A DNA stretch of 64,000 bases, from assembly GCF_014207565.1 (NCBI RefSeq), contig NZ_JACHGJ010000002.1:744001-808000 (forward strand). Reading direction: 5' to 3'. The position numbers and the translations under genes are program-made. This document shows, piece after piece, positions 43,456 to 51,742 of this stretch. Each line of letters begins with the position of its first letter. Position 1 is the first letter of the stretch. The stretch is from Spirochaeta isovalerica (lineage in GTDB: Bacteria; Spirochaetota; Spirochaetia; DSM-2461). A model generated the notes under the pieces. That model was not told the DNA's origin, did not search any database, and worked only from the letters and a program-made list of their open reading frames with translations.

Positions 43456-45809
43456 AATTCCAAAAACAGGGGATCCGCCTGTCCCGATCTGATAACCAGA
43501 ACGGAGGAGCCCTTTTCCGCCTTTACTGTGATTTCCGATTTGCCGTTGCACATCTGGACCTTCTCCGATCCTCTGACCGTTCCAAGGTTTCTGATCATCT
43601 GACCCTTACCGGCGAGAGAATAATAGACGTACTCACCGTAATCCAGACAGGTTTTTCCCCGGCCATCGGTCATTTTAACCGAAATCCGGTATGTATTTGA
43701 ATCCTCTTCGGCAATATCGGCCAGAAGAACGGCCGGATTTCCCCATTTTTCGCTGTGGTAGGCAAAACTGATATGGTCTTCCAGTTCTTCATTCACGGCC
43801 AGCGCGCGGAGTTCGTGGATCCCCGATGACAGTTCTGCGGTCCAGCGCAATCCCGCCGCGGGAAAATCCTGTGAATCCCTGGTTTTGACTCCGAGGCTCC
43901 GGCCGTCGAGAAACAGCTCCACCCGGCGGCAGTTGGAGTAAACGCGAAACTCCTTTTCTTCCTTTTCCCCGCCCCAGCGGTCCGTCCAATTGTGGCCGAA
44001 TATTCTGATCATGGGAACATTCGACCAGAAAGATTGAACGACGTAGAAGGATTCTTTCGGGGTCAGGTCCCTTTCCACGACCCCCTTCTGGTTGACATAG
44101 GGGAGGGGATTCTCCGGCCTGAGCGGTGTCGCGAAATCTTTGAAAGGCCAGAAAGCCGATCCGGTCAGATCCGCCATAGTCTCCTGTTCTTTCAATGTCC
44201 AGTCGAAGAGATCGCAGGCGTAGTTTTCCGACCAGTTCCCGTCTTTTGATACCCGTGATATACCTCCGTACAGAGATGCGTCGCTTCCCCTTTCGTCGGT
44301 GCCCACTCCGGTCCTGAGGTGTTCCAGTCCCTCGTAGGGATCTTCTGAGAACCGTCCGCTGTGGCTTGAAGCGCCCCATTCAGCGTGGAAAAATCGTTCC
44401 GTTTCGCCTATATGTTTCAGAGTCGCCTCTTTGTACTCCCTGTAGTGGCCGCGATACCAACCGGCCCAGATTGACGGTGAATAAATATCGGGAATGTCTT
44501 TGCAGAAATCACAGCGGCGGATTGCCGTCATTCTTGTATTATCAAGTCTGTGTGATAGTTCATGCAGTTCATTCATATATTGCCTGATAGCTGTTTCGTC
44601 GAAATCTTCAAAATCCCCCGGCCAGTCATTCTCGTTACCCAGTCCCCAGATAATGACGGAGGGATGGTTGTAATGCTGTTCTATCATATTCTTCAGCATG
44701 GTCCGGCCCATCTCTCTGTACGATTCATTGCCCAGTCCGCCGCGGCACCAGGGAATCTCCTCCCAGACCAGCAGGCCGAGGCTGTCGCATAAATCCAGAA
44801 CCTGCGTAGATTGCTGATAGTGGCCGAGGCGGATGAAATTCGCTCCCATGGCTTTGATCATCCGCATTTCCTGCCCGATCAGTTCCGGAGGCATCACCGC
44901 GCCCAGTCCGGCGTGGTCTTCATGCCTGTGGGTCCCTTTGAGCAGAAGCCTCCCGCCGTTGAGAAAAAAAGGGCCTTTTCTGCGGAATTCAAAGGATCGG
45001 AATCCGAATCTCTCTGAGTAAGTCTGCCGCCATCGCGACTCCTTATCTTCCAGTGTGATCCGGGCGCTGTAGAGCTGCGGATTTTCCGGCGACCAGAGCG
45101 CGGGACCGCTCAGGCTCTTTTTCAGATCGATGTGTCCCGATGTCATTGTCCTTTCGGACCAGACCGCGGCTCCGGCCGGGTCGAGAATCTCAAGAGTCAG
45201 GCGGACGTCTCTATCGATGCGGTTAAGTTCAGCCGATATATGCAGTTCAGCCGAAAGGTCTTCTTTTTCAATGAGCGGTGTAATATGCAGCGTCTTTATA
45301 TAAACTTCCGGTTCGTATAGAAGTTTCACTGTCCTGTACAATCCTCCGTAAATGGTAAAATCCGAGAGATCGGAGGGAATGCGCTGGACATCACGTCCGT
45401 TATCGCAACGGACTGACAGTCTGATTTCTTCAGGCGACTCGGACAGGAAGTCGGTAATATCGACTTTCCATTCATCGTATCCGCCTCTGTGTTCTCCTGC
45501 TTTGCGCTGGCCGATGTATACCTGGCTGTCCTGGCCGGCTCCTTCGAAATGTAGAAGGGTTCTTCCCCCCGGGAAGGGGTTTTCCGGCTTAATGGTTCTC
45601 CGGTACCACCCCGGTCCCTGATAGTAGGTGGCGTCGGGGGCAACGGCGTCGAGGGCGTTAAAGCAGTGGGGGAGCGAGACTCTCTCCCAGAGAAGTGCGT
45701 CTTCCGCATCTCCCTTTTTTACGGGACGGCAGGCTTCCCATATTCCGCCGAGATCTCCTTTATGGAATTCCCAGAGGTCGGTCAAATTCGTTTGTGTATC
45801 AGATTTCAT
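43452..45809 (-). CDS. GH2 family beta-galactosidase/beta-glucuronidase
   Basis: A 785-residue GH2 enzyme with jelly-roll, immunoglobulin-like and TIM-barrel domains followed by a C-terminal extension with two beta-rich modules (about 560-785). WGLGNENDWP carries the acid/base Glu and FHAEWGA the nucleophile Glu. RLGHYQQST and LLVWEEIPW are typical of the family. No signal peptide, so it acts inside the cell. It lies one base after the GH88 gene and overlaps the next gene by four, which suggests it cleaves beta-galactosides or beta-glucuronides produced after GH88 acts. Confidence 0.9.
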   Translation of the reverse strand: MKSDTQTNLTDLWEFHKGDLGGIWEACRPVKKGDAEDALLWERVSLPHCFNALDAVAPDATYYQGPGWYRRTIKPENPFPGGRTLLHFEGAGQDSQVYIGQRKAGEHRGGYDEWKVDITDFLSESPEEIRLSVRCDNGRDVQRIPSDLSDFTIYGGLYRTVKLLYEPEVYIKTLHITPLIEKEDLSAELHISAELNRIDRDVRLTLEILDPAGAAVWSERTMTSGHIDLKKSLSGPALWSPENPQLYSARITLEDKESRWRQTYSERFGFRSFEFRRKGPFFLNGGRLLLKGTHRHEDHAGLGAVMPPELIGQEMRMIKAMGANFIRLGHYQQSTQVLDLCDSLGLLVWEEIPWCRGGLGNESYREMGRTMLKNMIEQHYNHPSVIIWGLGNENDWPGDFEDFDETAIRQYMNELHELSHRLDNTRMTAIRRCDFCKDIPDIYSPSIWAGWYRGHYREYKEATLKHIGETERFFHAEWGASSHSGRFSEDPYEGLEHLRTGVGTDERGSDASLYGGISRVSKDGNWSENYACDLFDWTLKEQETMADLTGSAFWPFKDFATPLRPENPLPYVNQKGVVERDLTPKESFYVVQSFWSNVPMIRIFGHNWTDRWGGEKEEKEFRVYSNCRRVELFLDGRSLGVKTRDSQDFPAAGLRWTAELSSGIHELRALAVNEELEDHISFAYHSEKWGNPAVLLADIAEEDSNTYRISVKMTDGRGKTCLDYGEYVYYSLAGKGQMIRNLGTVRGSEKVQMCNGKSEITVKAEKGSSVLVIRSGQADPLFLEL

Positions 45810-45810
45810 T

Positions 45811-46959
45811 TCAAGTCCAGATAAAGTCGCTTTTTCCCGAAGCGCGCAGTACCGCTTCGAAGTAGTAGTAATCTCCGTAGGGGAGCATGGCCGAAGCCCA
45901 GTATCCGCCTTTTTTCGCGTGGCTGGCTCCCTGACTCAGTAACCCCTGGGACTGGGGATCGCCAGTTAAATCGCAATGTTCTTTCAGGCCGTCGAGCATT
46001 TTCAATCCGAATCCTCTATACAGTTCCGCATCGGGAGATTTTTCTTCCTCAAGGATCTGTGAGAGACTCAGAAATCCCGCGCTCAGTATGGCTCCGGCTG
46101 AAGAATCTTTGACCTGCGGAGCTTCCGGCGGAATGGAAAAGTCCCAGGGGGGGACATTGTCTTCCGGGAGATTGCCGATGACATAATCGGCAAGCTTTCT
46201 GGCGGATTCCAGGAACAAAGAATTACCCGTGTTGATATAGGTCTGGCAGAAACCGTGGACGGCCCATCCCTGGCCGCGGCTCCAGCAGGATTCGGCGCTC
46301 CATCCCTGATGTGTCGAACCGCCTATGGGAACTCCCGTAACAGGATCGAAATCGTAACAGTGATAAGTGCTGCCGTCGTCACGGATTATGTATTTTGCCA
46401 TGGTAGCCGCATGCTCCGTGGCGATTTCGGCATAGGCTTTTTCTCCGGTCTGCCTTGCTGCCCAGTAGAGGAGCGATATATTTTCCATGGAATCGATAAT
46501 CATTTTCCCGCTGGCTATGCGGTTCCACTCTTTGTCGCCGGGCTTCGGATTCCAGGCCAGGATGAAACGTCCGTGCCATTGAAAGCGGCTTCTGAGAATA
46601 TCAGCAGCCCTGAGCGCTCTGTCCCTGGCTTCTCTGTCCTCTGTCAATTTGAAGTCCCAGACGGAACTCATGAGAAAGAGAAAGCCCACATCGTGGTGGA
46701 GCCACCGGGGCGTTGTAAGCATTTTCGCAAAAGCCGGGCTGTGGACGCGGGCCGCCTCAAGATACTTTTTATCTCCCGTCCAGTCATAGGCCAGCCATAA
46801 CTGACCGGGCCAGAAGGCCTCGGTCCAATAGTGCTCTTTTGTGTAGTGCCAACCGGGATGAAGGTCTCCCATGCCGATTTCAGGCCTGCGGTTTCCGTGA
46901 ACGGATATGGCTCTGTCCAATACTGTCAGTATGCTGCGGGCCATGTTTTCATATTTCAT
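45811..46959 (-). CDS. GH88 unsaturated glucuronyl hydrolase
   Basis: A 382-residue (alpha/alpha)6-barrel enzyme that removes the 4,5-unsaturated glucuronic acid left by polysaccharide lyases, releasing 5-keto-4-deoxyuronate. Motifs are HYTKEHYWTEAFWPGQLWLAYDWTGD near residue 36, HHDVGFLF near 88, IIDSMENISLLYWAA near 155 with the catalytic Asp, and SCWSRGQGWAVHGF near 228. GH88 is a better fit than the related GH105. The presence of this enzyme shows that the transporter of the locus brings in lyase products. AAGGAT precedes the ATG. Confidence 0.92.
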   Translation of the reverse strand: MKYENMARSILTVLDRAISVHGNRRPEIGMGDLHPGWHYTKEHYWTEAFWPGQLWLAYDWTGDKKYLEAARVHSPAFAKMLTTPRWLHHDVGFLFLMSSVWDFKLTEDREARDRALRAADILRSRFQWHGRFILAWNPKPGDKEWNRIASGKMIIDSMENISLLYWAARQTGEKAYAEIATEHAATMAKYIIRDDGSTYHCYDFDPVTGVPIGGSTHQGWSAESCWSRGQGWAVHGFCQTYINTGNSLFLESARKLADYVIGNLPEDNVPPWDFSIPPEAPQVKDSSAGAILSAGFLSLSQILEEEKSPDAELYRGFGLKMLDGLKEHCDLTGDPQSQGLLSQGASHAKKGGYWASAMLPYGDYYYFEAVLRASGKSDFIWT

Positions 46960-46994
46960 AAAGCTATCCTTTCATCCCGTTGTCATCTCCGGCT

Positions 46995-47019
46995 GGCCCC
47001 CCGGCTTTTGCGGGGAGCC
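46995..47019 (-). promoter_or_regulatory. Intercistronic hairpin between binding-protein and GH88 genes
   Basis: On the minus strand GGCTCCCCG pairs with CGGGGGGCC around a 7-base loop, with one G-T pair. It has no T-run. It resembles the hairpins that follow other binding-protein genes in this window. Confidence 0.45.
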
Positions 47020-47030
47020 ATCGGCTTGTC

Positions 47031-48572
47031 TTATTTCTTTCTGTCGTAAGCCGCCTGATAGATAGCTGTCACTTCTTTCAGTCCCATATTGTTCAGCTCT
47101 GCGAATATCTTTGTAAGATCAGCAGTTTTATCAGCGCCTATAAGGGCCCTGGAACTCATTTCAGCTGTGTAGAGGTTGATCTGGCTGAGCTTGTCATCGA
47201 TAACCATCTGCTCATCTTCGGTGAAGCTGAGAATGGGGAACTCTTCTTCTATGAAGTTATCCATATAGTCGATACGGGCCGCTGTCGCGATAGCATTGGC
47301 GAACTGTTTCTCGTATTCGATGTCCTGCTGCAGACCGATTTTCCACTGCATGCCGTTAGTTACGAGAGCTTCGTGGAAGCCCATGTCGGGGTTTTTTGTA
47401 ATTTTATCCGTGTATAGGGGTTTTCCGCCTTCCAGAACATAGGTATCGTTTTCCACTCCGAAGTTCACATATCGGCTGCCTTCGGGACTGAAAATGTAAT
47501 CCATCATTTTAATCGTGGCGATTGGATCGGGATTGCTGTGGCTGATAGACCATCCGCCGTCTCCCCGGACTTTGCTCATCTGTATTCTGGTAAAAGGTCT
47601 GTCGGCTGTTCCCACGGGAGGCGCCATATGGCGAAGATTGAAACCGGGTATATCCGATGCGAGAGTATCATTGAGGCTGGCTGTTGAAGCGAACCAGTCA
47701 TGAATGGCTCCAGCCTGGTCTTTGCCGAGCAGGTCGTTACGGGGATTGCCCGGTCGGGTGAGGATTTCCTGATCAATCAGCTTTTCTTTATAGAGTTTGG
47801 CTATGTATTTGAGGAAATCGAGGTACTGCGGTTCAGAGGGACCGTAAACGACCTTTCCGTTCCTGAGGACCCAGCCCGTATCGGCATCGAAAGCATAAGC
47901 GAGAGCTCCGAGGTTGTAGAAGGCGTCGTCGCCGCGGCGGCGGAAAATCATGGGGATTTCGTCAGCTTCGCCGTTTCCGTTGGGGTCTTCGTTTTTAAAT
48001 GCCAGGAGAACTTCATACAGTTCGTCGGTTGTGGTCGGAACATCTTTTCCAACAGCTTCCAGCCAGTCGTAACGGATAAACCATCCGCGTGCCGCATTGA
48101 GCGCCGACAGCATGGGGATATAGTAGATATTTCCATCGGAAGCCATAAGCGATTCCCTTACCTTGGGATCGTCGAGAATGGCGGCTTTCAGGTTGGGCGC
48201 GTGCTCTCTGATCAGGTCTTCAAGGGGAAGGAATGCTCCCTGAGTTCCGAATTTATTTACAGAGGAAAATCCGCTTTTCCCTTCATAGTAAGCCATGACA
48301 TCGGGAAGATTGCCTGAAGTCATAATCAGATTGAACTGTTCGTCTTTCACTTCCGTGCTGATTAATTGCCAGTTGAGGCTGGTTCCCGTTGCTTCTTCGA
48401 TACCTTTCCAGTTCGCCAGCGATTCGGTATCGACCTGAAGTTCCGCTGCTTTCACAGCCCAGACGTCCAGATCCACGGTTCCGCCGGAAGAAACGGCTGC
48501 TTCCTGATTACCTGCAGCAAAGGCTGAACCGATAGTCATAACCATAAGTAGAGGAATAAGTGATTTTTTCAT
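47031..48572 (-). CDS. Extracellular oligosaccharide-binding protein (LplA/YtcQ type)
   Basis: A periplasmic binding protein of 513 residues with signal peptide MKKSLIPLLMVMTIGSAFA (cut before AGNQE) and no lipobox. It is of the large class that serves LplB/LplC permeases. The ATG at 48572 has AAGGAG six bases upstream, better than the start 12 codons earlier. It follows both permease genes and precedes GH88, so its ligand is probably an unsaturated uronic-acid oligosaccharide. Confidence 0.9.
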   Translation of the reverse strand: MKKSLIPLLMVMTIGSAFAAGNQEAAVSSGGTVDLDVWAVKAAELQVDTESLANWKGIEEATGTSLNWQLISTEVKDEQFNLIMTSGNLPDVMAYYEGKSGFSSVNKFGTQGAFLPLEDLIREHAPNLKAAILDDPKVRESLMASDGNIYYIPMLSALNAARGWFIRYDWLEAVGKDVPTTTDELYEVLLAFKNEDPNGNGEADEIPMIFRRRGDDAFYNLGALAYAFDADTGWVLRNGKVVYGPSEPQYLDFLKYIAKLYKEKLIDQEILTRPGNPRNDLLGKDQAGAIHDWFASTASLNDTLASDIPGFNLRHMAPPVGTADRPFTRIQMSKVRGDGGWSISHSNPDPIATIKMMDYIFSPEGSRYVNFGVENDTYVLEGGKPLYTDKITKNPDMGFHEALVTNGMQWKIGLQQDIEYEKQFANAIATAARIDYMDNFIEEEFPILSFTEDEQMVIDDKLSQINLYTAEMSSRALIGADKTADLTKIFAELNNMGLKEVTAIYQAAYDRKK

Positions 48573-48640
48573 TGAGACTCCTTTTCCGGGTAATCCCGGT
48601 ATATTCAAAATCCCGGATAACGGGGGATTTTTACTGTTTT

Positions 48641-49525
48641 TTACCCTTTGACAGAGCCGAGGGTGGCTCCCTTCACAAAATATTTCTGAATGAAAGGATA
48701 GATGACTGCTATGGGCAGCGTCGCCAGAACGATAGCGCCGTATTTTATGACTTCCGCGTTGCTACCGCCTCTGTTGAGGCTGGCATCCATTTCCTCCCCC
48801 ATGGAGGCCAGAACGATAAGCTCTCTCAGGACGACCTGGAGGGGGTGTTTCGTTTCGTCCCTGAGGAAGATCATGGCCCAGAAGTATCCGTTCCAGCGGT
48901 TGATTCCGTAATAGAGGCCTATGGTCGCCAGAGCGGCTCCGGAGAGAGGCAGAACGATTTTGAGCAGAATGGTGAACTCGTTGGCGCCGTCGAGCCGGGC
49001 CGCTTCGAACATCTCTTCGGGCATCTGCTGGAAAAAGGATCGTAGAAGTATGATGTAATAGGGGAAGGCGGCGAAAACGATCAGGATCGCCAGTCTCGTA
49101 TCGAGCAGATTCAGTCCCCGGACCACCAGAAAGAGAGGGATCATCATTCCCGTTGCAGAGATGAACATGGTCAGGGAAATGAAGATATTGATGAATTTAT
49201 AGCCGTTAAAACCTCTCCGCGACATGGGATAGGCTGCCAGAACGGTTATGGCCAGATTAACCCCTGTTCCGAAAAGCGTGTAGAAAATCGTATTGGCATA
49301 GCCCTGCCAGATTCTCTCGTTTTTGAACAGGATTTTATACCCTTCGAAGCTGAGCGGTCCTTTGGGGAAAAAGGTCACCTGATTTCTTATGACCATATCG
49401 GGATCGGAAATCGAGGCGGATATGGTAAAGAGAAAAGGGTAGAGCATGACAGCGCATATGAGGATAACTGCCGCGGCCACCAGAGTGGACCAGAACAGTT
49501 CCATTTTACCAGAGGGACGATTCAC
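48641..49525 (-). CDS. Sugar ABC transporter permease (LplC type) of the uronate locus
   Basis: A 294-residue permease with six membrane segments and the EAA loop FEAARLDGANEFTILLKIVLPLSG (about 188-211). It overlaps the preceding LplB gene by 20 bases. It is closely similar in plan to the permease at 750-1628, including the C-terminal FIQKYFVKGATLGSVKG. Confidence 0.92.
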   Translation of the reverse strand: MNRPSGKMELFWSTLVAAAVILICAVMLYPFLFTISASISDPDMVIRNQVTFFPKGPLSFEGYKILFKNERIWQGYANTIFYTLFGTGVNLAITVLAAYPMSRRGFNGYKFINIFISLTMFISATGMMIPLFLVVRGLNLLDTRLAILIVFAAFPYYIILLRSFFQQMPEEMFEAARLDGANEFTILLKIVLPLSGAALATIGLYYGINRWNGYFWAMIFLRDETKHPLQVVLRELIVLASMGEEMDASLNRGGSNAEVIKYGAIVLATLPIAVIYPFIQKYFVKGATLGSVKG

Positions 49526-50423
49526 TTTTCATTCTCCTTGCGATGGCGTTTGATGACAGGACGAGAACCAGGGCGACAAAGGTTTCGAATAACCCGACCG
49601 CTGTGGCATAACTGTAGTCGGCGTTGACCAGTCCTCTCCGGTAGACCAGTGTGCTGATTACTTCCGATGTGTCGAGAATGACGTCATTCTGAAGAAGCAG
49701 AACCTGTTCGAAACTGATGCTGATGATTTTCCCCACTTTGATGATGAACATGATGACTATGGTGGGTATGATTCCCGGAAGGGTGACATGGCGCAGCTGC
49801 TGGGGCCTGGAAGCTCCGTCGCACCGGGCTGCCTCATACAGTGTGGGATCGATAGCCGACAGCGCCGCCAGATAGATGATTGCGGCAAAACCCGATTCCT
49901 TGATGATCCTCAGAGAGGTGAAAATGCCCCAGAAGTATTTGGATTCCTGCATAAAATAGATGCTGTCCAGACCGAGCTTCATGCGGAAGGCATTTATGAC
50001 GCCGGTGCTGGGAGACAGCATGTTCAGAGCGATTCCGGCCACGACGACGTAGGAGACGAAGTGGGGGAGCAGCGTCACGGTCTGGGTCGCTTTTTTGAAT
50101 GTTTTGTTTCCGATGCCGTTCAGAAGCAGCGCCAGAATAATCGGCGCCGGAAATCCGAAGGCCAGATCGAACAGCCCGATCATCAGCGTGTTTCTCAGCA
50201 CTCTACCGAAATAGATGGAGGAGAAGAACTGGCGGAAATACTCGAATCCCACCCAGGGGCTTCCCGCAACGCCTCTGAAAGGACTGTATCTTTGAAAAGC
50301 TATAATGACGCCGCCCATGGGCAGGTATTTGAAGAGCACAAAATAAAGAAGTACGGGAATCAGCATGATCCACAGTTCCTTCTGGTTGATAAGGCTCTTT
50401 TTCTTAAGTTTGTTCCTTGTCAT
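49506..50423 (-). CDS. Sugar ABC transporter permease (LplB type) of the uronate locus
   Basis: A 305-residue permease with six membrane segments and EAA loop YEAARCDGASRPQQLRHVTLPGI (about 204-226). It is the first gene of the transporter operon. The ATG lies only six bases after the -10 TATTCT, so its mRNA is probably leaderless and no ribosome site is seen. Matching operator-like repeats upstream of it and of the regulator gene suggest control by that regulator. Confidence 0.92.
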   Translation of the reverse strand: MTRNKLKKKSLINQKELWIMLIPVLLYFVLFKYLPMGGVIIAFQRYSPFRGVAGSPWVGFEYFRQFFSSIYFGRVLRNTLMIGLFDLAFGFPAPIILALLLNGIGNKTFKKATQTVTLLPHFVSYVVVAGIALNMLSPSTGVINAFRMKLGLDSIYFMQESKYFWGIFTSLRIIKESGFAAIIYLAALSAIDPTLYEAARCDGASRPQQLRHVTLPGIIPTIVIMFIIKVGKIISISFEQVLLLQNDVILDTSEVISTLVYRRGLVNADYSYATAVGLFETFVALVLVLSSNAIARRMKSESSLW

Positions 50424-50429
50424 AAGGAA

Positions 50430-50457
50430 AGAATATCACATTGTGATGATTTGTCAA
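50430..50457 (-). promoter_or_regulatory. Promoter of the uronate transporter operon
   Basis: On the minus strand: perfect TTGACA (50457-50452), 16 bases, TATTCT (50435-50430), six bases, ATG at 50423. The spacer contains the perfect palindrome ATCACAATGTGAT (50446-50434), a possible second operator. Confidence 0.65.
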
Positions 50458-50471
50458 CTATTTGTAATAAA

Positions 50472-50488
50472 AATTGTGCAACACAATT
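50472..50488. promoter_or_regulatory. Operator-like palindrome before the uronate transporter operon
   Basis: AATTGTGCAACACAATT has perfect 7-base arms. It lies 14 bases upstream of the -35 and overlaps the regulator stop codon. Fourteen of its 17 bases match the site at 51636-51652 before the regulator gene. Confidence 0.65.
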
Positions 50489-51599
50489 ATATGGCCGATC
50501 TTTTCTGCCAGCAGGATCTTCTGATAACCAGGCTTGTTTCCGAAACCCCTTTTTCGCTGCAGGGCGATGTCCTGGTAATCAATTCCTTTAAAAGAGACAG
50601 GGAGCTGCAGATCAGCTGGTTCCGGTTCACTTTGACAGTCGTGAGCGGAGGAGCGGCCATTTCGGCCATGAAAAGGTCATCGAACCCGCTGACCGACACT
50701 TCCTCGGGGACGCGGATATTCTGCTGATGCAGAAGGTCGTATATTCTCAGGGCGCAGATATCGTTATAACAGAGGATCGCCGTAGCACCCTTATCAATCA
50801 ATTCTTTCAATTTCAGAGAGTCTTTGTTTGTTCCCGGAGTAAAATGGAATTCGGATATTTCCGGTTTGGCGTTCCGGCAGTTTTCCACCAGCGTGTTTCC
50901 GATTACCTTCAGTCTGTTGTCGTAGACCGATGTCATTTCAAATTCATTGGAAAAGGCGAAAATGTATTTTTCATGGCCCAGACTGGCTACATAGGCTGAA
51001 AGCTGTTCCAGGCCTCCGTTATCCATCATGACAGAGCCTATTCTCCCGGAGAAGTCTTTGTGGATCGACCTGTTGATCATAACAAGAGGGATATCGTTCT
51101 CTTCAAGAAAATCGAGATAGCAATCGGGAAGACTCCCCTGAACGAGTGTCCCTTTTGATCGCAAAAGGATATTTTTCGTCTCTTCCGGAAGAACCGTCTC
51201 TCTTTTATCGTATACCAGAAGGTGGGGTTCCATTCCCTCTTCTTTCATTTCATGGAGATAATTCAGATAGAGCTCTTTCCCGTGGTAGCCGACGGCCGTA
51301 TCTTCTCCGCGCAGATATGATGATCGGGCTTTATCGATCAGCATGGGTATTTCCGGTCCCGCCAGAGCGCTCTTCTTTCCCGTGACGAGGGATCCGGAAC
51401 CCTGCCGGGAAGCGATAATACCCAGTCCGGCCAGATGCGTGGTCGCCTTGTTAGCCGTCTGGGGACTGACGCGGTACATTTCCGCCAGCTTCCTCACTGT
51501 CGGAATCGCTTCGCCTTCTTTCCAGGTCCCCCTGTTTATTTCCTCAATAATCAAATCGGCAATCTGTATATATTTTTTACTGCTCTGTTCCTGTTTCAT
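50487..51599 (-). CDS. GntR-headed transcription regulator with LacI-like ligand domain
   Basis: A 370-residue regulator. The GntR-type winged helix is at about 6-75 (ADLIIEEINRGTWKEGEAIPTVRKLAEMYRVSPQTANKAT). A periplasmic-binding-like domain follows (about 95-345; MNRSIHKDF, GATAILCYNDICALRIYDLL and EEVSVSGFDDLFMAEMAAPPLTTV), as in AraR-type repressors. It probably senses a sugar released by the locus enzymes. It is transcribed in the same direction as the transporter operon, 63 bases upstream, and has its own promoter with no leader. One matching operator lies before each promoter, suggesting self-regulation. Confidence 0.9.
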   Translation of the reverse strand: MKQEQSSKKYIQIADLIIEEINRGTWKEGEAIPTVRKLAEMYRVSPQTANKATTHLAGLGIIASRQGSGSLVTGKKSALAGPEIPMLIDKARSSYLRGEDTAVGYHGKELYLNYLHEMKEEGMEPHLLVYDKRETVLPEETKNILLRSKGTLVQGSLPDCYLDFLEENDIPLVMINRSIHKDFSGRIGSVMMDNGGLEQLSAYVASLGHEKYIFAFSNEFEMTSVYDNRLKVIGNTLVENCRNAKPEISEFHFTPGTNKDSLKLKELIDKGATAILCYNDICALRIYDLLHQQNIRVPEEVSVSGFDDLFMAEMAAPPLTTVKVNRNQLICSSLSLLKELITRTSPCSEKGVSETSLVIRRSCWQKRSAI

Positions 51600-51605
51600 T
51601 CTTAT

Positions 51606-51634
51606 ATGATGGTTTGATTGCTATATTGTGTCAA
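51606..51634 (-). promoter_or_regulatory. Promoter of the uronate-locus regulator gene
   Basis: On the minus strand: perfect TTGACA (51634-51629), 17 bases, CATCAT (51611-51606), six bases, ATG at 51599. No ribosome site. Confidence 0.55.
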
Positions 51635-51635
51635 G

Positions 51636-51652
51636 AATTATGCAGTACAATT
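51636..51652. promoter_or_regulatory. Operator-like palindrome before the regulator gene
   Basis: AATTATGCAGTACAATT, an imperfect palindrome, matches the site at 50472-50488 at 14 of 17 positions and ends one base before the -35. Position upstream of -35 would suit an activator or a looping repressor. Confidence 0.6.
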
Positions 51653-51688
51653 ATTTTATTTGTGATGAAATTAACTTTGAGAAAGTGT

Positions 51689-51717
51689 TTGTCATAAGAT
51701 TCATTTACCCGTATATT
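51689..51717 (+). promoter_or_regulatory. Promoter of the acyltransferase operon
   Basis: TTGTCA (51689-51694), 17 bases, TATATT (51712-51717). It is followed by AGGAGG before the ATG at 51743. Confidence 0.5.
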
Positions 51718-51742
51718 ATAGGAGCTTCACCCAGGAGGGTTT

